From the NCBI GenBank assembly GCA_027311205.1, contig DAICZI010000079.1:1-7238 (forward strand): 7,238 nt of DNA, in the 5' to 3' direction. This DNA is from Beijerinckiaceae bacterium (GTDB lineage: Bacteria; Pseudomonadota; Alphaproteobacteria; Rhizobiales; Beijerinckiaceae). A program made the position numbers and the translations under genes. Of the stretch, positions 1-6,220 are shown one piece after another. Every line of letters begins with the position of its first letter. Within the stretch, counting starts at the first letter, position 1. Below the pieces are notes generated by a model. The model was not told where the DNA came from. It did not search any database and saw nothing but the letters and a program-made list of their open reading frames with translations.

Positions 1-138
1 GTTCCAATCGCTGCTCGCGCCGATGGCGGGGGCGAGGTCGGAGGCGCGGATCCCTTGCGTGTAATGCTTGTCGGAATTGAAGTAGATCGAGTCGTTCTCC
101 TCAAGGAGCGTGATACGATCGGAGCCTTGGGCGCGCGC
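1..138 (-). pseudogene. LpxR/DUF2219-family outer-membrane protein, N-terminal fragment
   Basis: On the minus strand, codons running from about 138 down to 1 are open and read [17 protein letters not shown], then a segment with [13 protein letters not shown]. An END-S motif followed closely by SD-HYT-G is the N-terminal signature I know from LpxR-family lipid A 3'-O-deacylases (DUF2219), which are outer-membrane beta-barrels; Asn and Asp of the END motif are active-site residues in Salmonella LpxR as I recall. The A-R-A before QG fits the end of a signal peptide. Beyond ~138 the frame runs antisense into proB with no start codon or hydrophobic signal core, so the gene is cut within its signal peptide. 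The rest of the gene would lie left of the window. The family call rests on a ~40-residue motif match from memory; the truncation is seen directly. Confidence 0.6.
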
Positions 139-966
139 GGCATCAAGGCCGGGCAGATTCTGGTGACTTTGGGCGACACCGAGGAGCGCCGCCGCTATCT
201 CAACGCCAGGGCCACGCTGGACCGGCTGCTGACCTGGCGCGCCGTGCCGGTCATCAACGAGAATGACACGGTGGCCACGGCGGAAATCCGCTATGGCGAC
301 AATGATCGCCTCGCGGCCCGCGTCGCCACCATGGCCGGCGCGGATGTGCTGGTGCTGCTGTCGGATATCGACGGGCTTTATACCGCGCCACCGCATGATG
401 ACCCATCGGCCCAACTCAGCCCCGTGGTTTCAAAAATCACCGCCGAAATCGAGGCGATGGCGGGGAGCGCTGCGTCGGAATTGTCGCGCGGCGGCATGCG
501 CACCAAGATCGAGGCGGCCAAGATCGCTGTCGGCGGCGGCGCGCATATGGTGATCGCCGATGGCCGCAAGCTGCATCCGGTGCGCCGCATCAGTGAAGAT
601 CACGCGCGCTGCACCTGGTTTTTGACGCCCTCAAATCCGGTGACCGCGCGCAAAAAGTGGATTGCCGGCTCGCTGGAGCCGCGCGGCACGCTGCATGTCG
701 ACGCTGGCGCAGCGCTGGCCCTGGCCTCGGGCAAGAGCCTGCTGCCCGCGGGCGTCACCCGCATCGAGGGGGCGTTTTCGCGCGGCGATTGCGTGATCAT
801 CCGTGACGCCGGAGGCACCGAGGTCGGGCGCGGACTGGTCGCCCATGATGCCGCTGCTGCACTGGCGATTCGCGGACGCCACACCAGCGCCGTCGCCTCT
901 GTGCTCGGCATCGCCGGGCGCGCCGAAATGATCCACCGGGATGATATGGCGCTGACCGGCGAATGA
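130..966 (+). CDS. proB: Glutamate 5-kinase, N-terminally truncated
   Basis: ProB phosphorylates L-glutamate to gamma-glutamyl phosphate, the first step of cytosolic proline synthesis. Homology starts at about 130-142 ([19 protein letters not shown]) and then follows the family closely: [10 protein letters not shown], the [10 protein letters not shown] segment (250-279), [21 protein letters not shown] (358-387) and the [12 protein letters not shown] phosphate-binding segment (484-519). A C-terminal PUA domain covers ~685-955, ending in the typical IHRDDMAL. Compared with the 367-residue E. coli enzyme, about 95-110 N-terminal residues are missing, including the first nucleotide-binding strand and the SSGAI segment. 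The frame is open to position 1, and a TTG at 55 could serve as a nominal start, but residues encoded by 1-129 do not resemble ProB and instead antisense an LpxR-like gene. As it stands the product would be inactive. A thiE-like gene follows after 44 nt; proA, a common neighbour, is absent. Confidence 0.93.
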   Translation, partial: GARGIKAGQILVTLGDTEERRRYLNARATLDRLLTWRAVPVINENDTVATAEIRYGDNDRLAARVATMAGADVLVLLSDIDGLYTAPPHDDPSAQLSPVVSKITAEIEAMAGSAASELSRGGMRTKIEAAKIAVGGGAHMVIADGRKLHPVRRISEDHARCTWFLTPSNPVTARKKWIAGSLEPRGTLHVDAGAALALASGKSLLPAGVTRIEGAFSRGDCVIIRDAGGTEVGRGLVAHDAAAALAIRGRHTSAVASVLGIAGRAEMIHRDDMALTGE

Positions 967-981
967 ACGCGCCATCTTGCG

Positions 982-1000
982 CGCCGCGCTGTCTGCGGCG
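982..1000 (+). other. Small hairpin in the proB-thiE spacer
   Basis: CGCCGC (982-987) and GCGGCG (995-1000) form a 6-bp perfect stem with a 7-nt loop, just upstream of the AAGGGG ribosome-binding site (1003-1008) of the next gene. No T-run follows, so it is not a canonical intrinsic terminator. It could slow ribosome loading or be a chance feature of GC-rich DNA. Confidence 0.3.
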
Positions 1001-1010
1001 ATAAGGGGCC

Positions 1011-1667
1011 ATGACTGTGACCGCACGTCTTTATCTTGTCACGCCGCCCCTGGAGCGGCTCGGTGATTTTCCCGATCAATTGCGCCAGGCGGTTGAACCG
1101 GGCGATATCGCCTGCGTTCTGGTGCGCCTGAAAGCCCGCGATGATCAGGAAGCCAAAAAGATTGTGCGGGCCGCCGCCGACATAGCCCAGCCGCGCGGTG
1201 CGGCGTTGTTGCTTGAGGCTGATGCCGGGGCCGACAGCGCCACGCTGGCAATGCGCGCCAATGCGGACGGCGTGCATTATGGCCGCGGCCTGACGCCAGA
1301 ATTCGTCGAGGGTGCGGCCAGGCTGAAACCGCGTCGCATTGTTGGCCTTGGCGGCATTGCCTCGCGCGATGCAGCCATGCTGGCGGGCGAAACCGACGTC
1401 GATTATCTGATGTTTGGTGCGCCTGATGCCGCAGGCGGGGTGCCCGATTTTGCAGCAACCCTGGAATTGGTCGCCTGGTGGGCCGATATCTTTAACGTGC
1501 CCTGCGTCGCCTATGCCCATGATCTCGCCGAAATTCCCGAATATGCGCGTGTCGGTGCGGAGTTCGTCGCGCTTGGTGCTGCAGTTTTTGATGACCCGCG
1601 CGGCGTTGCGGCAGCCATGGCTGATGCGCGGCGGCTCATCCAACTCTCGCACGCGGGTCTCGTGTGA
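1011..1667 (+). CDS. ThiE-like (thiamine phosphate synthase family) protein, divergent active site
   Basis: A 218-residue protein with the length and wording of the thiamine phosphate synthase TIM-barrel family. RLYLVTPP at residues 7-13 is the usual first strand, NADGVHYGR at 84-92 matches the family ADGVHLGQ strand, and RRIVGLGGIASRDAA at 108-122 matches the strand before the Gly-x-Ser loop. ThiE joins HMP pyrophosphate and THZ phosphate into thiamine phosphate. Several expected residues are not evident: QLREK is replaced by VLVRLKARD (36-44), the INDR motif by LLLEADA (66-72), and the PT-TK phosphate loop by GAPDAAGG (136-143). It may therefore be a degenerate paralogue or have another role, and I give no symbol. 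The ATG has a good ribosome-binding site (AAGGGG, 1003-1008). The next gene overlaps by 4 nt (GTGA), indicating translational coupling. Confidence 0.82.
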   Translation: MTVTARLYLVTPPLERLGDFPDQLRQAVEPGDIACVLVRLKARDDQEAKKIVRAAADIAQPRGAALLLEADAGADSATLAMRANADGVHYGRGLTPEFVEGAARLKPRRIVGLGGIASRDAAMLAGETDVDYLMFGAPDAAGGVPDFAATLELVAWWADIFNVPCVAYAHDLAEIPEYARVGAEFVALGAAVFDDPRGVAAAMADARRLIQLSHAGLV

Positions 1668-2629
1668 AACGTGACAGAATCAACGATCTGATGACCAAGC
1701 CCGCGAGGGTTCACCGTCGCAGATGGCTGAACGCCCTCGCAGCAGCGCTGCTGACGTCTCAGTTCGGCGCGGCCGCCGCCGCGAATGCCCCTGATCTGGC
1801 TTACGGAGCCTATCAGCGCGGACATTACCAAACAGCCGTGCAACTCGCCTTGGCGCGGCTGAAAACCAACCCGAAAGACGGTGCTGCCATGGCGCTGATC
1901 GGGCGGGTTTATGCTGAAGGCTATGCCTTCGGCCCGCACCCCAGGCAAAGCGCAAGCTGGTATCGCCTCGCGGCGCAGCATGGCAATCGCGAGGGCGAAT
2001 TTGCGTGGGGCATGGACCTTATGCGGGGCTTTGGCACAGCGAAAAACGCCAGCAAGGGCAAGGCGTGGCTGTCAAAGTCTGCTGCCAGCGGCGATGCTGA
2101 AGCGCAGTATAATCTTGGTATTCTCACGCTGGCAGGCGGCGCCGGCCCAATCAGCCCCGCCACCTTCAGTGCCGCAGCGGCGCGATTTCGAGAAGCGGCC
2201 AAGGGCGGTGACGCCGATGGCGCACTATCGATGGGCTTGCTTTACCAAGCCGGACGCGGCGTGCCGAAAGATGCCACGAAAGCGGCAAAGTGGTTTTTGC
2301 GCGCGGCCCGGAACGATAATGTCCCCGCAATGGTTGAATATGGCCTCGCTGAATTCAGGGGTGAAGGCGTGCCCAAAAACGAGAGCGACGCCGCCCGTTG
2401 GTTGGTAAAGGGCGCAAATCTTGGCAATCCCATCGCTCAGGACCGGGTGGCGCGGCTCTATGCTGTCGGCCGTGCCCTGCCGCTCGACCGCGTCGCCGCG
2501 CTGAAATGGCATACGCTCGCCCAAGCTGCGGGCGAGCAAGACCCGTGGCTTGACAATAATTTGAGCACCGTCAGCCCGCAGCAAAGAGCTGCCGCTGCAC
2601 GCCAGCTCTATGTTTTTATCAACCCGTGA
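1664..2629 (+). CDS. Secreted Sel1-like repeat protein
   Basis: A 321-residue protein built mainly of Sel1-like (TPR-related) helical repeats. Residues 10-43 form a signal peptide with a basic RVHRRRW stretch, a hydrophobic LNALAAALL core and an AAAANA region suitable for cleavage, so export to the periplasm is likely. The RRR resembles a Tat signal only loosely. About six repeats follow, at roughly 74-107, 109-144, 145-184, 185-217, 220-253 and 256-290, recognised by A-x-x-x-L-G-x-x-Y, G-x-G-V-P-K-[DN] and A-A-x-W-[FLY]. Such proteins usually act as protein-interaction scaffolds; the partner is unknown. The GTG start overlaps the thiE-like stop (GTGTGA). An in-frame ATG at 1691 is an equally plausible start that gives a more typical signal peptide, but it lacks a clear ribosome-binding site. 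The gene ends 41 nt before the convergent hydroxylase gene. Confidence 0.88.
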   Translation: MKRDRINDLMTKPARVHRRRWLNALAAALLTSQFGAAAAANAPDLAYGAYQRGHYQTAVQLALARLKTNPKDGAAMALIGRVYAEGYAFGPHPRQSASWYRLAAQHGNREGEFAWGMDLMRGFGTAKNASKGKAWLSKSAASGDAEAQYNLGILTLAGGAGPISPATFSAAAARFREAAKGGDADGALSMGLLYQAGRGVPKDATKAAKWFLRAARNDNVPAMVEYGLAEFRGEGVPKNESDAARWLVKGANLGNPIAQDRVARLYAVGRALPLDRVAALKWHTLAQAAGEQDPWLDNNLSTVSPQQRAAAARQLYVFINP

Positions 2630-2650
2630 ATTCGAAGAAGGACTCGAACG

Positions 2651-2674
2651 ATGCTGGCGCGCCAATCGGCCTAA
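2651..2674 (+). other. Orphan translation start (7-codon ORF) after the Sel1 gene
   Basis: AAGGA at about 2637-2642 followed 8 nt later by ATG (2651) looks like a genuine initiation site, but the frame reads MLARQSA and stops at 2672-2674, overlapping the end of the hydroxylase gene on the other strand. In several Rhizobiales I recall an inositol monophosphatase gene downstream of a thiE-Sel1 pair, with proteins beginning like MLARSAL. This could be the surviving 5' end of such a gene, cut off by the arrival of the catabolic cluster, or it could be chance. The similarity covers too few residues to decide. Confidence 0.25.
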
Positions 2675-3882
2675 CCGCGCACGCTCACATCGCCCTTTGG
2701 CCCGTCATAGAGCCAGGCCATGACATTGCACCAGTCTTCATCGCTTTTGGCCCCCATGATCGAATTGCGCAGCGCCGCGTGTACGCCGGAGGGGTGATAG
2801 ATATGGTCGCCGATCTCGCGGGAGATCAATTGCACATGGGCGGTGCGCTGGGCGCGCTGGCTCTGGTAGGACGTCAAAGCTGCGGCGATGTCATCGGGTC
2901 GGCCCGCGATCTCATCAGCAAGGCAGATTGAATCTTCCATCGCCATGCACGCGCCCTGCGCCAGATATTGCAGCGTCGGATGCGCCGCATCGCCAAGCAG
3001 AGCAACGTTGCCTTCGGTCCAGCGGTCGGTGGGGTTCCGGTCGCAGAGCACCCACAGCTTCCAATCGCGGCCAATGTCGATGATTTTGCGTGCCATGGGG
3101 TGCACATGGGCAAAGCCGCGCGCCACCTCCTCGTGGCTCACCGGTTGGCCGGCCACCGGGGCTGGCGCCTGATTGTGATAGGTGACGACAAGGTTGAACA
3201 CTTTCCAGCCCGAGAGCGGATAATGCACAATGTGGCACTTCGGCCCGGCCCAGAGCGTTGCCGCATTCCAGCGCAAGTCTTCCGGCATGTCTTCAGTGGG
3301 AATGACGCTGCGATAGGTTGAATGGCCGGTGACGCGCGGCGCGCCATCGCCGAGCATTTGCGCGCGGATCTTGGACCACAGCCCATCAGCGCCGATGAGC
3401 GCGCAGCCCTTGATACTTGTGCCATCGGCAAGCCTGGCGCTGACACCGGAACCATCCTGATCATAGCCCGTCACATGCGCGCTGGTCTGAAGCTCGACCA
3501 GCGGATGCGCGATGCAAGCGTCCAGAAAGACCTTGTGCAAATCGCCGCGGTGCACGACGCCATAGGGGTTTTTGAACCGGGCGCGAAACGCCTCCCCCAG
3601 ATTGATGCTGGCGATCTGCTCTCCGCTCAACGCATCCATCAGCCGCAGGCGGTCAATGAACACCGCCATGTTCCGTGCAGCATCGCCAACACCGAGCCGG
3701 TCGAACACATGGAACGCATTGGGGCCAAGCTGAATGCCCGCGCCAATCTCGCCAAGCTGGGAAGCCTTTTCCAGCACAGTGACCCTGAAGCCGTGACGCG
3801 CCAGCGCCAGCGCGGCGGTAAGCCCGCCTATGCCCGCCCCGGCGACCAGAATGGGATGCGCGTGCAACGATGGAGCGCTCAT
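2671..3882 (-). CDS. FAD-dependent aromatic hydroxylase, 3-hydroxybenzoate 6-hydroxylase type
   Basis: A 403-residue group A flavoprotein monooxygenase. It should hydroxylate 3-hydroxybenzoate at C6 using NAD(P)H and O2 to give gentisate, the substrate of the dioxygenase encoded across the divergent promoter. The Rossmann dinucleotide motif is GAGIGG at residues 15-20, with the acidic strand end VLEK at 36-39. GEIGAGIQLGPNA (44-56), the DG motif ALIGADGLWSKIR (161-173) and the GD motif LLGDAAHPTLQYLAQGACMA (295-314) are all intact. Length matches MhbM/XlnD-like enzymes (~400). The ATG at 3882-3880 was chosen because it lies just before the FAD motif and has an AGGGA site upstream; further in-frame ATGs at 3906 and 3975 would add poorly conserved residues, and the latter would overlap marR. 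Salicylate 1- or 5-hydroxylation cannot be excluded from sequence alone. It is the last gene of the minus-strand unit, 64 nt after the regulator. Confidence 0.88.
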   Translation of the reverse strand: MSAPSLHAHPILVAGAGIGGLTAALALARHGFRVTVLEKASQLGEIGAGIQLGPNAFHVFDRLGVGDAARNMAVFIDRLRLMDALSGEQIASINLGEAFRARFKNPYGVVHRGDLHKVFLDACIAHPLVELQTSAHVTGYDQDGSGVSARLADGTSIKGCALIGADGLWSKIRAQMLGDGAPRVTGHSTYRSVIPTEDMPEDLRWNAATLWAGPKCHIVHYPLSGWKVFNLVVTYHNQAPAPVAGQPVSHEEVARGFAHVHPMARKIIDIGRDWKLWVLCDRNPTDRWTEGNVALLGDAAHPTLQYLAQGACMAMEDSICLADEIAGRPDDIAAALTSYQSQRAQRTAHVQLISREIGDHIYHPSGVHAALRNSIMGAKSDEDWCNVMAWLYDGPKGDVSVRG

Positions 3883-3946
3883 GATGGGGGTTCCCTGAAG
3901 TGCCATATTGATTTGGATGCGGCTTGCGCCCTTGGTCGTGAATGTC

Positions 3947-4405
3947 TCAGCCAGTTTCGCGCATGGCGGCAGCATGCGTGCCTTGCCCGACGATTTTGCC
4001 GAGCAGCGCTATAAACTGCGCGCGCTCCGAAGCATTGAGGGGAGCAACAATGCGTTGCTGCACGATGGCGACATGATCTTTGACCTCGTGCAGAATCTTG
4101 CGGCCTGCTGGGGCAAGTTTAAGCAATTTCACCCGGCGGTCGCCCGGCAATGCCTGACGGGTGATCCACCCTTTGGCCGCAAGCCGCTCCAGCACATCGC
4201 CAATCGTCGAGCGATCAAAGGCGATCAGGCTCGCCAGCCGCGTGGCATCAAGATCGTCATGGTCTGCCAGCGCGTGGAGCGCGGCATATTGCACAGCGGT
4301 AAGATCGAACGCGCCGCATTCTTCGGCAAAGAGCGCGTTGGAGAGTTGCTGGGCGCGGCGCAGCAAATGGCCGGGCATGGTCTGGAAATCAGGTTGCAGC
4401 ATCAT
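3947..4405 (-). CDS. MarR-family transcriptional regulator
   Basis: A 152-residue MarR-type winged-helix protein, the likely sensor-repressor of the gentisate cluster. The DNA-binding core runs from about residue 34 to 102: DLTAVQYAALHALADH (34-49), recognition helix region FDRSTIGDVLERLAAKGWI (63-81), and the wing with the hallmark GDRRVKLLKLAPAG (88-101). Flanking helices (12-30 and 103-140) would form the dimer interface. The start is ATG at 4405-4403, which overlaps the TGA of the upstream isomerase gene (ATGA), so the two are probably translationally coupled; the adjacent ATG at 4402 is an alternative. A longer reading frame to 4462 runs into the isomerase gene and is unlikely. Being part of the unit it would control implies autoregulation. 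The effector is probably a pathway aromatic such as 3-hydroxybenzoate or gentisate (inference). Confidence 0.88.
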   Translation of the reverse strand: MMLQPDFQTMPGHLLRRAQQLSNALFAEECGAFDLTAVQYAALHALADHDDLDATRLASLIAFDRSTIGDVLERLAAKGWITRQALPGDRRVKLLKLAPAGRKILHEVKDHVAIVQQRIVAPLNASERAQFIALLGKIVGQGTHAAAMRETG

Positions 4406-5028
4406 TCGGCATCCGGTTGGTTGGCGGGCACCGCTTCGCCAAAAGCGGCAAGCGCGTTGCATTGCGCCTCGATTGCCAGCAGGCGCGGAAACTGGGCCAC
4501 ATCGACACCAAAGCGCCGAGCATTGCCGAGTTGTGGCACGAGGCAGATGTCAGCGAGACTTGGCGCATCGCCAAAGGCAAAGCGGCCCTGCCCGGCCAGT
4601 TTCTCGCAGGCAGCAAGACCGCGCGCGTTGACCTCGCTCGCCCAGGCCTGCACGGCGGCCTCGGAGAGCCCCGATTCGCGCAGCTTGCCCAGCACAGCGA
4701 GGTTCTGCAGAGGGTGCGTGTCAGCGGCCAGCACCAGCGCGAAAGCCCGCACTTTGGCTCGCATCAGCGGGTCGGCAGGCAGCAATGCTGGCAGGGGATG
4801 GGTTTCATCCAGCCATGCGATGATCGCGAGCGATTGGGTCAGCACCGTGCCATCATCCAGCTCAAGCGCGGGCACAAAGCCCTGCGGGTTGAGCTTCAAA
4901 TAGGTTGGCAGGCACTGCTCGCCTTTGCGCAAGTGATGGCTTACGCCCTCAGCCTTGATCCCCTTGAGGTTCAGGGCAATGCGCACCCGCCATGAAGCAG
5001 CGCTGCGGAAATAGCCATGCAGACGCAT
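4402..5028 (-). CDS. Zeta-class GST, glutathione-dependent maleylpyruvate isomerase (maleylacetoacetate isomerase family)
   Basis: A 208-residue zeta-class glutathione transferase. In this setting it should isomerise maleylpyruvate, the ring-cleavage product of gentisate, to fumarylpyruvate with glutathione as cofactor, in the cytosol. The N-terminal thioredoxin-like domain begins RLHGYFRSAASWRVRIALNL (2-21), equivalent to the family active-site motif S-S-C/A-x-x-RVRIAL. NPQGFVPAL (47-55) is the cis-Pro segment and LTQSLAIIAWLDE (63-75) holds the Gln-Ser pair that grips the gamma-glutamyl group. The helical C-terminal domain includes DTHPLQNLAVL (103-113) and the GDAPSLADICLVPQL segment (153-167). 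The start ATG is fixed by a perfect AGGAGG site (complement of 5037-5042) 8 nt upstream; the longer frame to 5145 crosses the promoter region. Family members also act on maleylacetoacetate, but no homogentisate genes are present here. Confidence 0.88.
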   Translation of the reverse strand: MRLHGYFRSAASWRVRIALNLKGIKAEGVSHHLRKGEQCLPTYLKLNPQGFVPALELDDGTVLTQSLAIIAWLDETHPLPALLPADPLMRAKVRAFALVLAADTHPLQNLAVLGKLRESGLSEAAVQAWASEVNARGLAACEKLAGQGRFAFGDAPSLADICLVPQLGNARRFGVDVAQFPRLLAIEAQCNALAAFGEAVPANQPDAE

Positions 5029-5096
5029 GAATGAGCCCTCCTGATTGCAAGGGTTGACCCGACCCGCGAAACCGCAGCACGATCGAAAGCCCGCAA

Positions 5097-5124
5097 TTGA
5101 CAGCATACATATATTCAGCATACT
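5097..5124 (+). promoter_or_regulatory. Predicted sigma70-type promoter for the gentisate dioxygenase unit
   Basis: A perfect -35 TTGACA (5097-5102) lies 16 bp before CATACT (5119-5124, 4 of 6 matches to TATAAT); TACTGT (5121-5126) at an 18-bp spacing is an alternative. The expected transcript start near 5131 leaves a ~40-nt leader with a GGAGGAG ribosome-binding site before the ATG at 5170. It shares almost all of its bases with the promoter of the opposite unit. Confidence 0.55.
5101..5123 (+). repeat. Short direct repeat CAGCATAC x2 in the divergent promoter
   Basis: CAGCATAC occurs at 5101-5108 and 5116-5123, 15 bp start to start, inside the shared promoter. It arises partly because both -10 elements lie in it (TATGCT on one strand, CATACT on the other), but it could also serve as a binding site for an activator. 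Confidence 0.4.
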
Positions 5125-5129
5125 GTCAA
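5102..5129 (-). promoter_or_regulatory. Predicted sigma70-type promoter for the isomerase-marR-hydroxylase unit
   Basis: Read on the minus strand, a perfect TTGACA (5129-5124) is followed after 16 bp by TATGCT (5107-5102, 4 of 6 matches). The predicted start near 5095 would give a ~65-nt leader to the ATG at 5028. The box overlaps the plus-strand promoter base for base, so both units are probably expressed from one shared control region. Confidence 0.5.
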
Positions 5130-5141
5130 ATAATACGACAG
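5123..5141. promoter_or_regulatory. Candidate MarR operator (imperfect palindrome)
   Basis: CTGTC (5123-5127) and GACAG (5137-5141) form a 19-bp inverted repeat with a 9-bp AT-rich spacer, a size and shape typical of MarR-family sites. It covers the -35 box of the minus promoter and the start region of the plus promoter, so a bound dimer would block both. A third half-site, GACAG, is at 5099-5103 within TTGACAG and pairs with CTGTCAA (5123-5129) at a longer distance. Assignment to the local MarR is inference. Confidence 0.4.
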
Positions 5142-5169
5142 CCAAGCCTCAGTGGAGGAGGAGCGAACC

Positions 5170-6219
5170 ATGGCCGAGCCCGTCACCGCGCAAGAAGCCG
5201 AGCGACACGCGTTTTATGACCGCATCTCTACCCAGAATCTCACACCGCTTTGGCTGTCGCTCGCCAATCTGGTGACGCCAGAGCCGATCAGCCCCTGTCA
5301 GCCAGCCTCCTGGCGCTTCAGCGACATTCGCGCCGCCATGATGGAAGCGGGCGGTTTGATCAGCGCCAAAGAGGCCGAGCGCCGCGTGCTGGTGCTGGAA
5401 AACCCCGGTTTGCGTGGCCAGTCGAAAATCACCACCGATCTTTATGCCGGCGTGCAAATGGTGCTGCCGGGCGAAATTGCGCCCGCCCACCGCCACACTC
5501 AAAGCGCGCTGCGTTTCGTGCTGGAGGGACAAGGTGCCCACACTTCCGTCAATGGCGAGCGCACCATCATGCACGAGGGCGACTTCATCATCACGCCGCC
5601 CTGGGCCTGGCATGACCACGGCAACCATTCGCCAGATCCGATTTTTTGGCTTGATGGCCTTGATATCCCGCTGGTGCAATTTCTCGATGCGTCCTTCATG
5701 GAGCACCACAAGGACGATGAACAGCCGCTGACCCGCCCCACCGGCGATGCCGATGCGCGTTACGGCGCGAATCTTCTGCCTGTTGATCACAAGGGCGGCG
5801 GCGGAACCTCGCCGGTGTTCAACTACCCCTATGCCCGCACCCGTGATGCGCTGGAGCGCTTGCGCAAGGCCAGGGAATGGGATCCCTGCCACGGCCTGAA
5901 AATGCGCTACACCAACCCCATCACCGGCAATCATGCCATGGCGACCATGGGCACCTTCGTGCAATTGCTGCCCAGGGGCTTTGCCACCACGAAATACCGA
6001 TCTTCCGACGCGACGGTTTTTGCCCCCATCGAGGGCCGCGGCCGCAGCATTATCGGCGATGATTTTGTCGTGGAGTGGCAAAAGCGCGATATATTCGTCG
6101 TGCCAAGCTGGAAGCATGTGCGCCATGAGGCGGCGGAGGACGCGGTGTTGTTTTCCTTCTCCGACCGTCCAGTGCAAGAAGCTCTGCATCTATTTCGTGA
6201 AGACCGGGGAAACGCCTGA
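5170..6219 (+). CDS. Gentisate 1,2-dioxygenase
   Basis: A 349-residue bicupin Fe(II) ring-cleavage dioxygenase that opens gentisate between C1 and C2 with O2 to give maleylpyruvate. The N-terminal cupin carries AHRHTQSALRFVLEGQG (106-122) and HEGDFIITPPWAWHDHG (135-151). His107, His109 and His148 are the expected iron ligands, matching the His119/His121/His160 pattern I recall for characterised enzymes. The C-terminal cupin covers about 245-340 (HAMATMGTFVQLLPRG, VFAPIEGRGRSIIG, FVVPSWKHVRH) and retains the substrate-associated segments typical of the family. Length is normal (~345-370). The start is ATG at 5170, preceded by a GGAGGAG ribosome-binding site 6 nt away; the in-frame GTG at 5152 lies upstream of that site and would place it inside the gene. 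The fumarylpyruvate hydrolase follows after 1 nt, so the two form an operon transcribed away from the isomerase unit. Confidence 0.95.
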   Translation: MAEPVTAQEAERHAFYDRISTQNLTPLWLSLANLVTPEPISPCQPASWRFSDIRAAMMEAGGLISAKEAERRVLVLENPGLRGQSKITTDLYAGVQMVLPGEIAPAHRHTQSALRFVLEGQGAHTSVNGERTIMHEGDFIITPPWAWHDHGNHSPDPIFWLDGLDIPLVQFLDASFMEHHKDDEQPLTRPTGDADARYGANLLPVDHKGGGGTSPVFNYPYARTRDALERLRKAREWDPCHGLKMRYTNPITGNHAMATMGTFVQLLPRGFATTKYRSSDATVFAPIEGRGRSIIGDDFVVEWQKRDIFVVPSWKHVRHEAAEDAVLFSFSDRPVQEALHLFREDRGNA

Positions 6220-6220
6220 C

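Noticed and set aside
55..129. TTG start at 55 as the genuine proB start, giving a 303-residue protein
   Set aside because: The residues encoded before ~130 do not resemble ProB, which needs a ~100-residue longer N-terminal kinase region, and this stretch makes sense as the antisense of an LpxR-like gene.
982..1000. Intrinsic terminator between proB and the thiE-like gene
   Set aside because: The 6-bp stem is not followed by a T-run and sits directly on the ribosome-binding region of the next gene.
600..1652. Long minus-strand reading frame (350 codons) opposite proB and the thiE-like gene
   Set aside because: It is antisense to two recognisable genes, spans their boundary, has low-complexity composition and no family motifs.
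3908..4903. Plus-strand frame of 331 codons opposite marR and the isomerase gene
   Set aside because: It is a GC-rich antisense shadow; both minus-strand genes have clear family motifs, ribosome-binding sites and coupled ends.
5152..5169. GTG at 5152 as the dioxygenase start
   Set aside because: The strong GGAGGAG ribosome-binding site lies downstream of this GTG and at ideal distance from the ATG at 5170.
5149..6189. Minus-strand frame of 346 codons opposite the gentisate dioxygenase gene
   Set aside because: It mirrors the dioxygenase gene almost exactly, a known effect of codon bias in GC-rich genomes, and shows no domain of its own.
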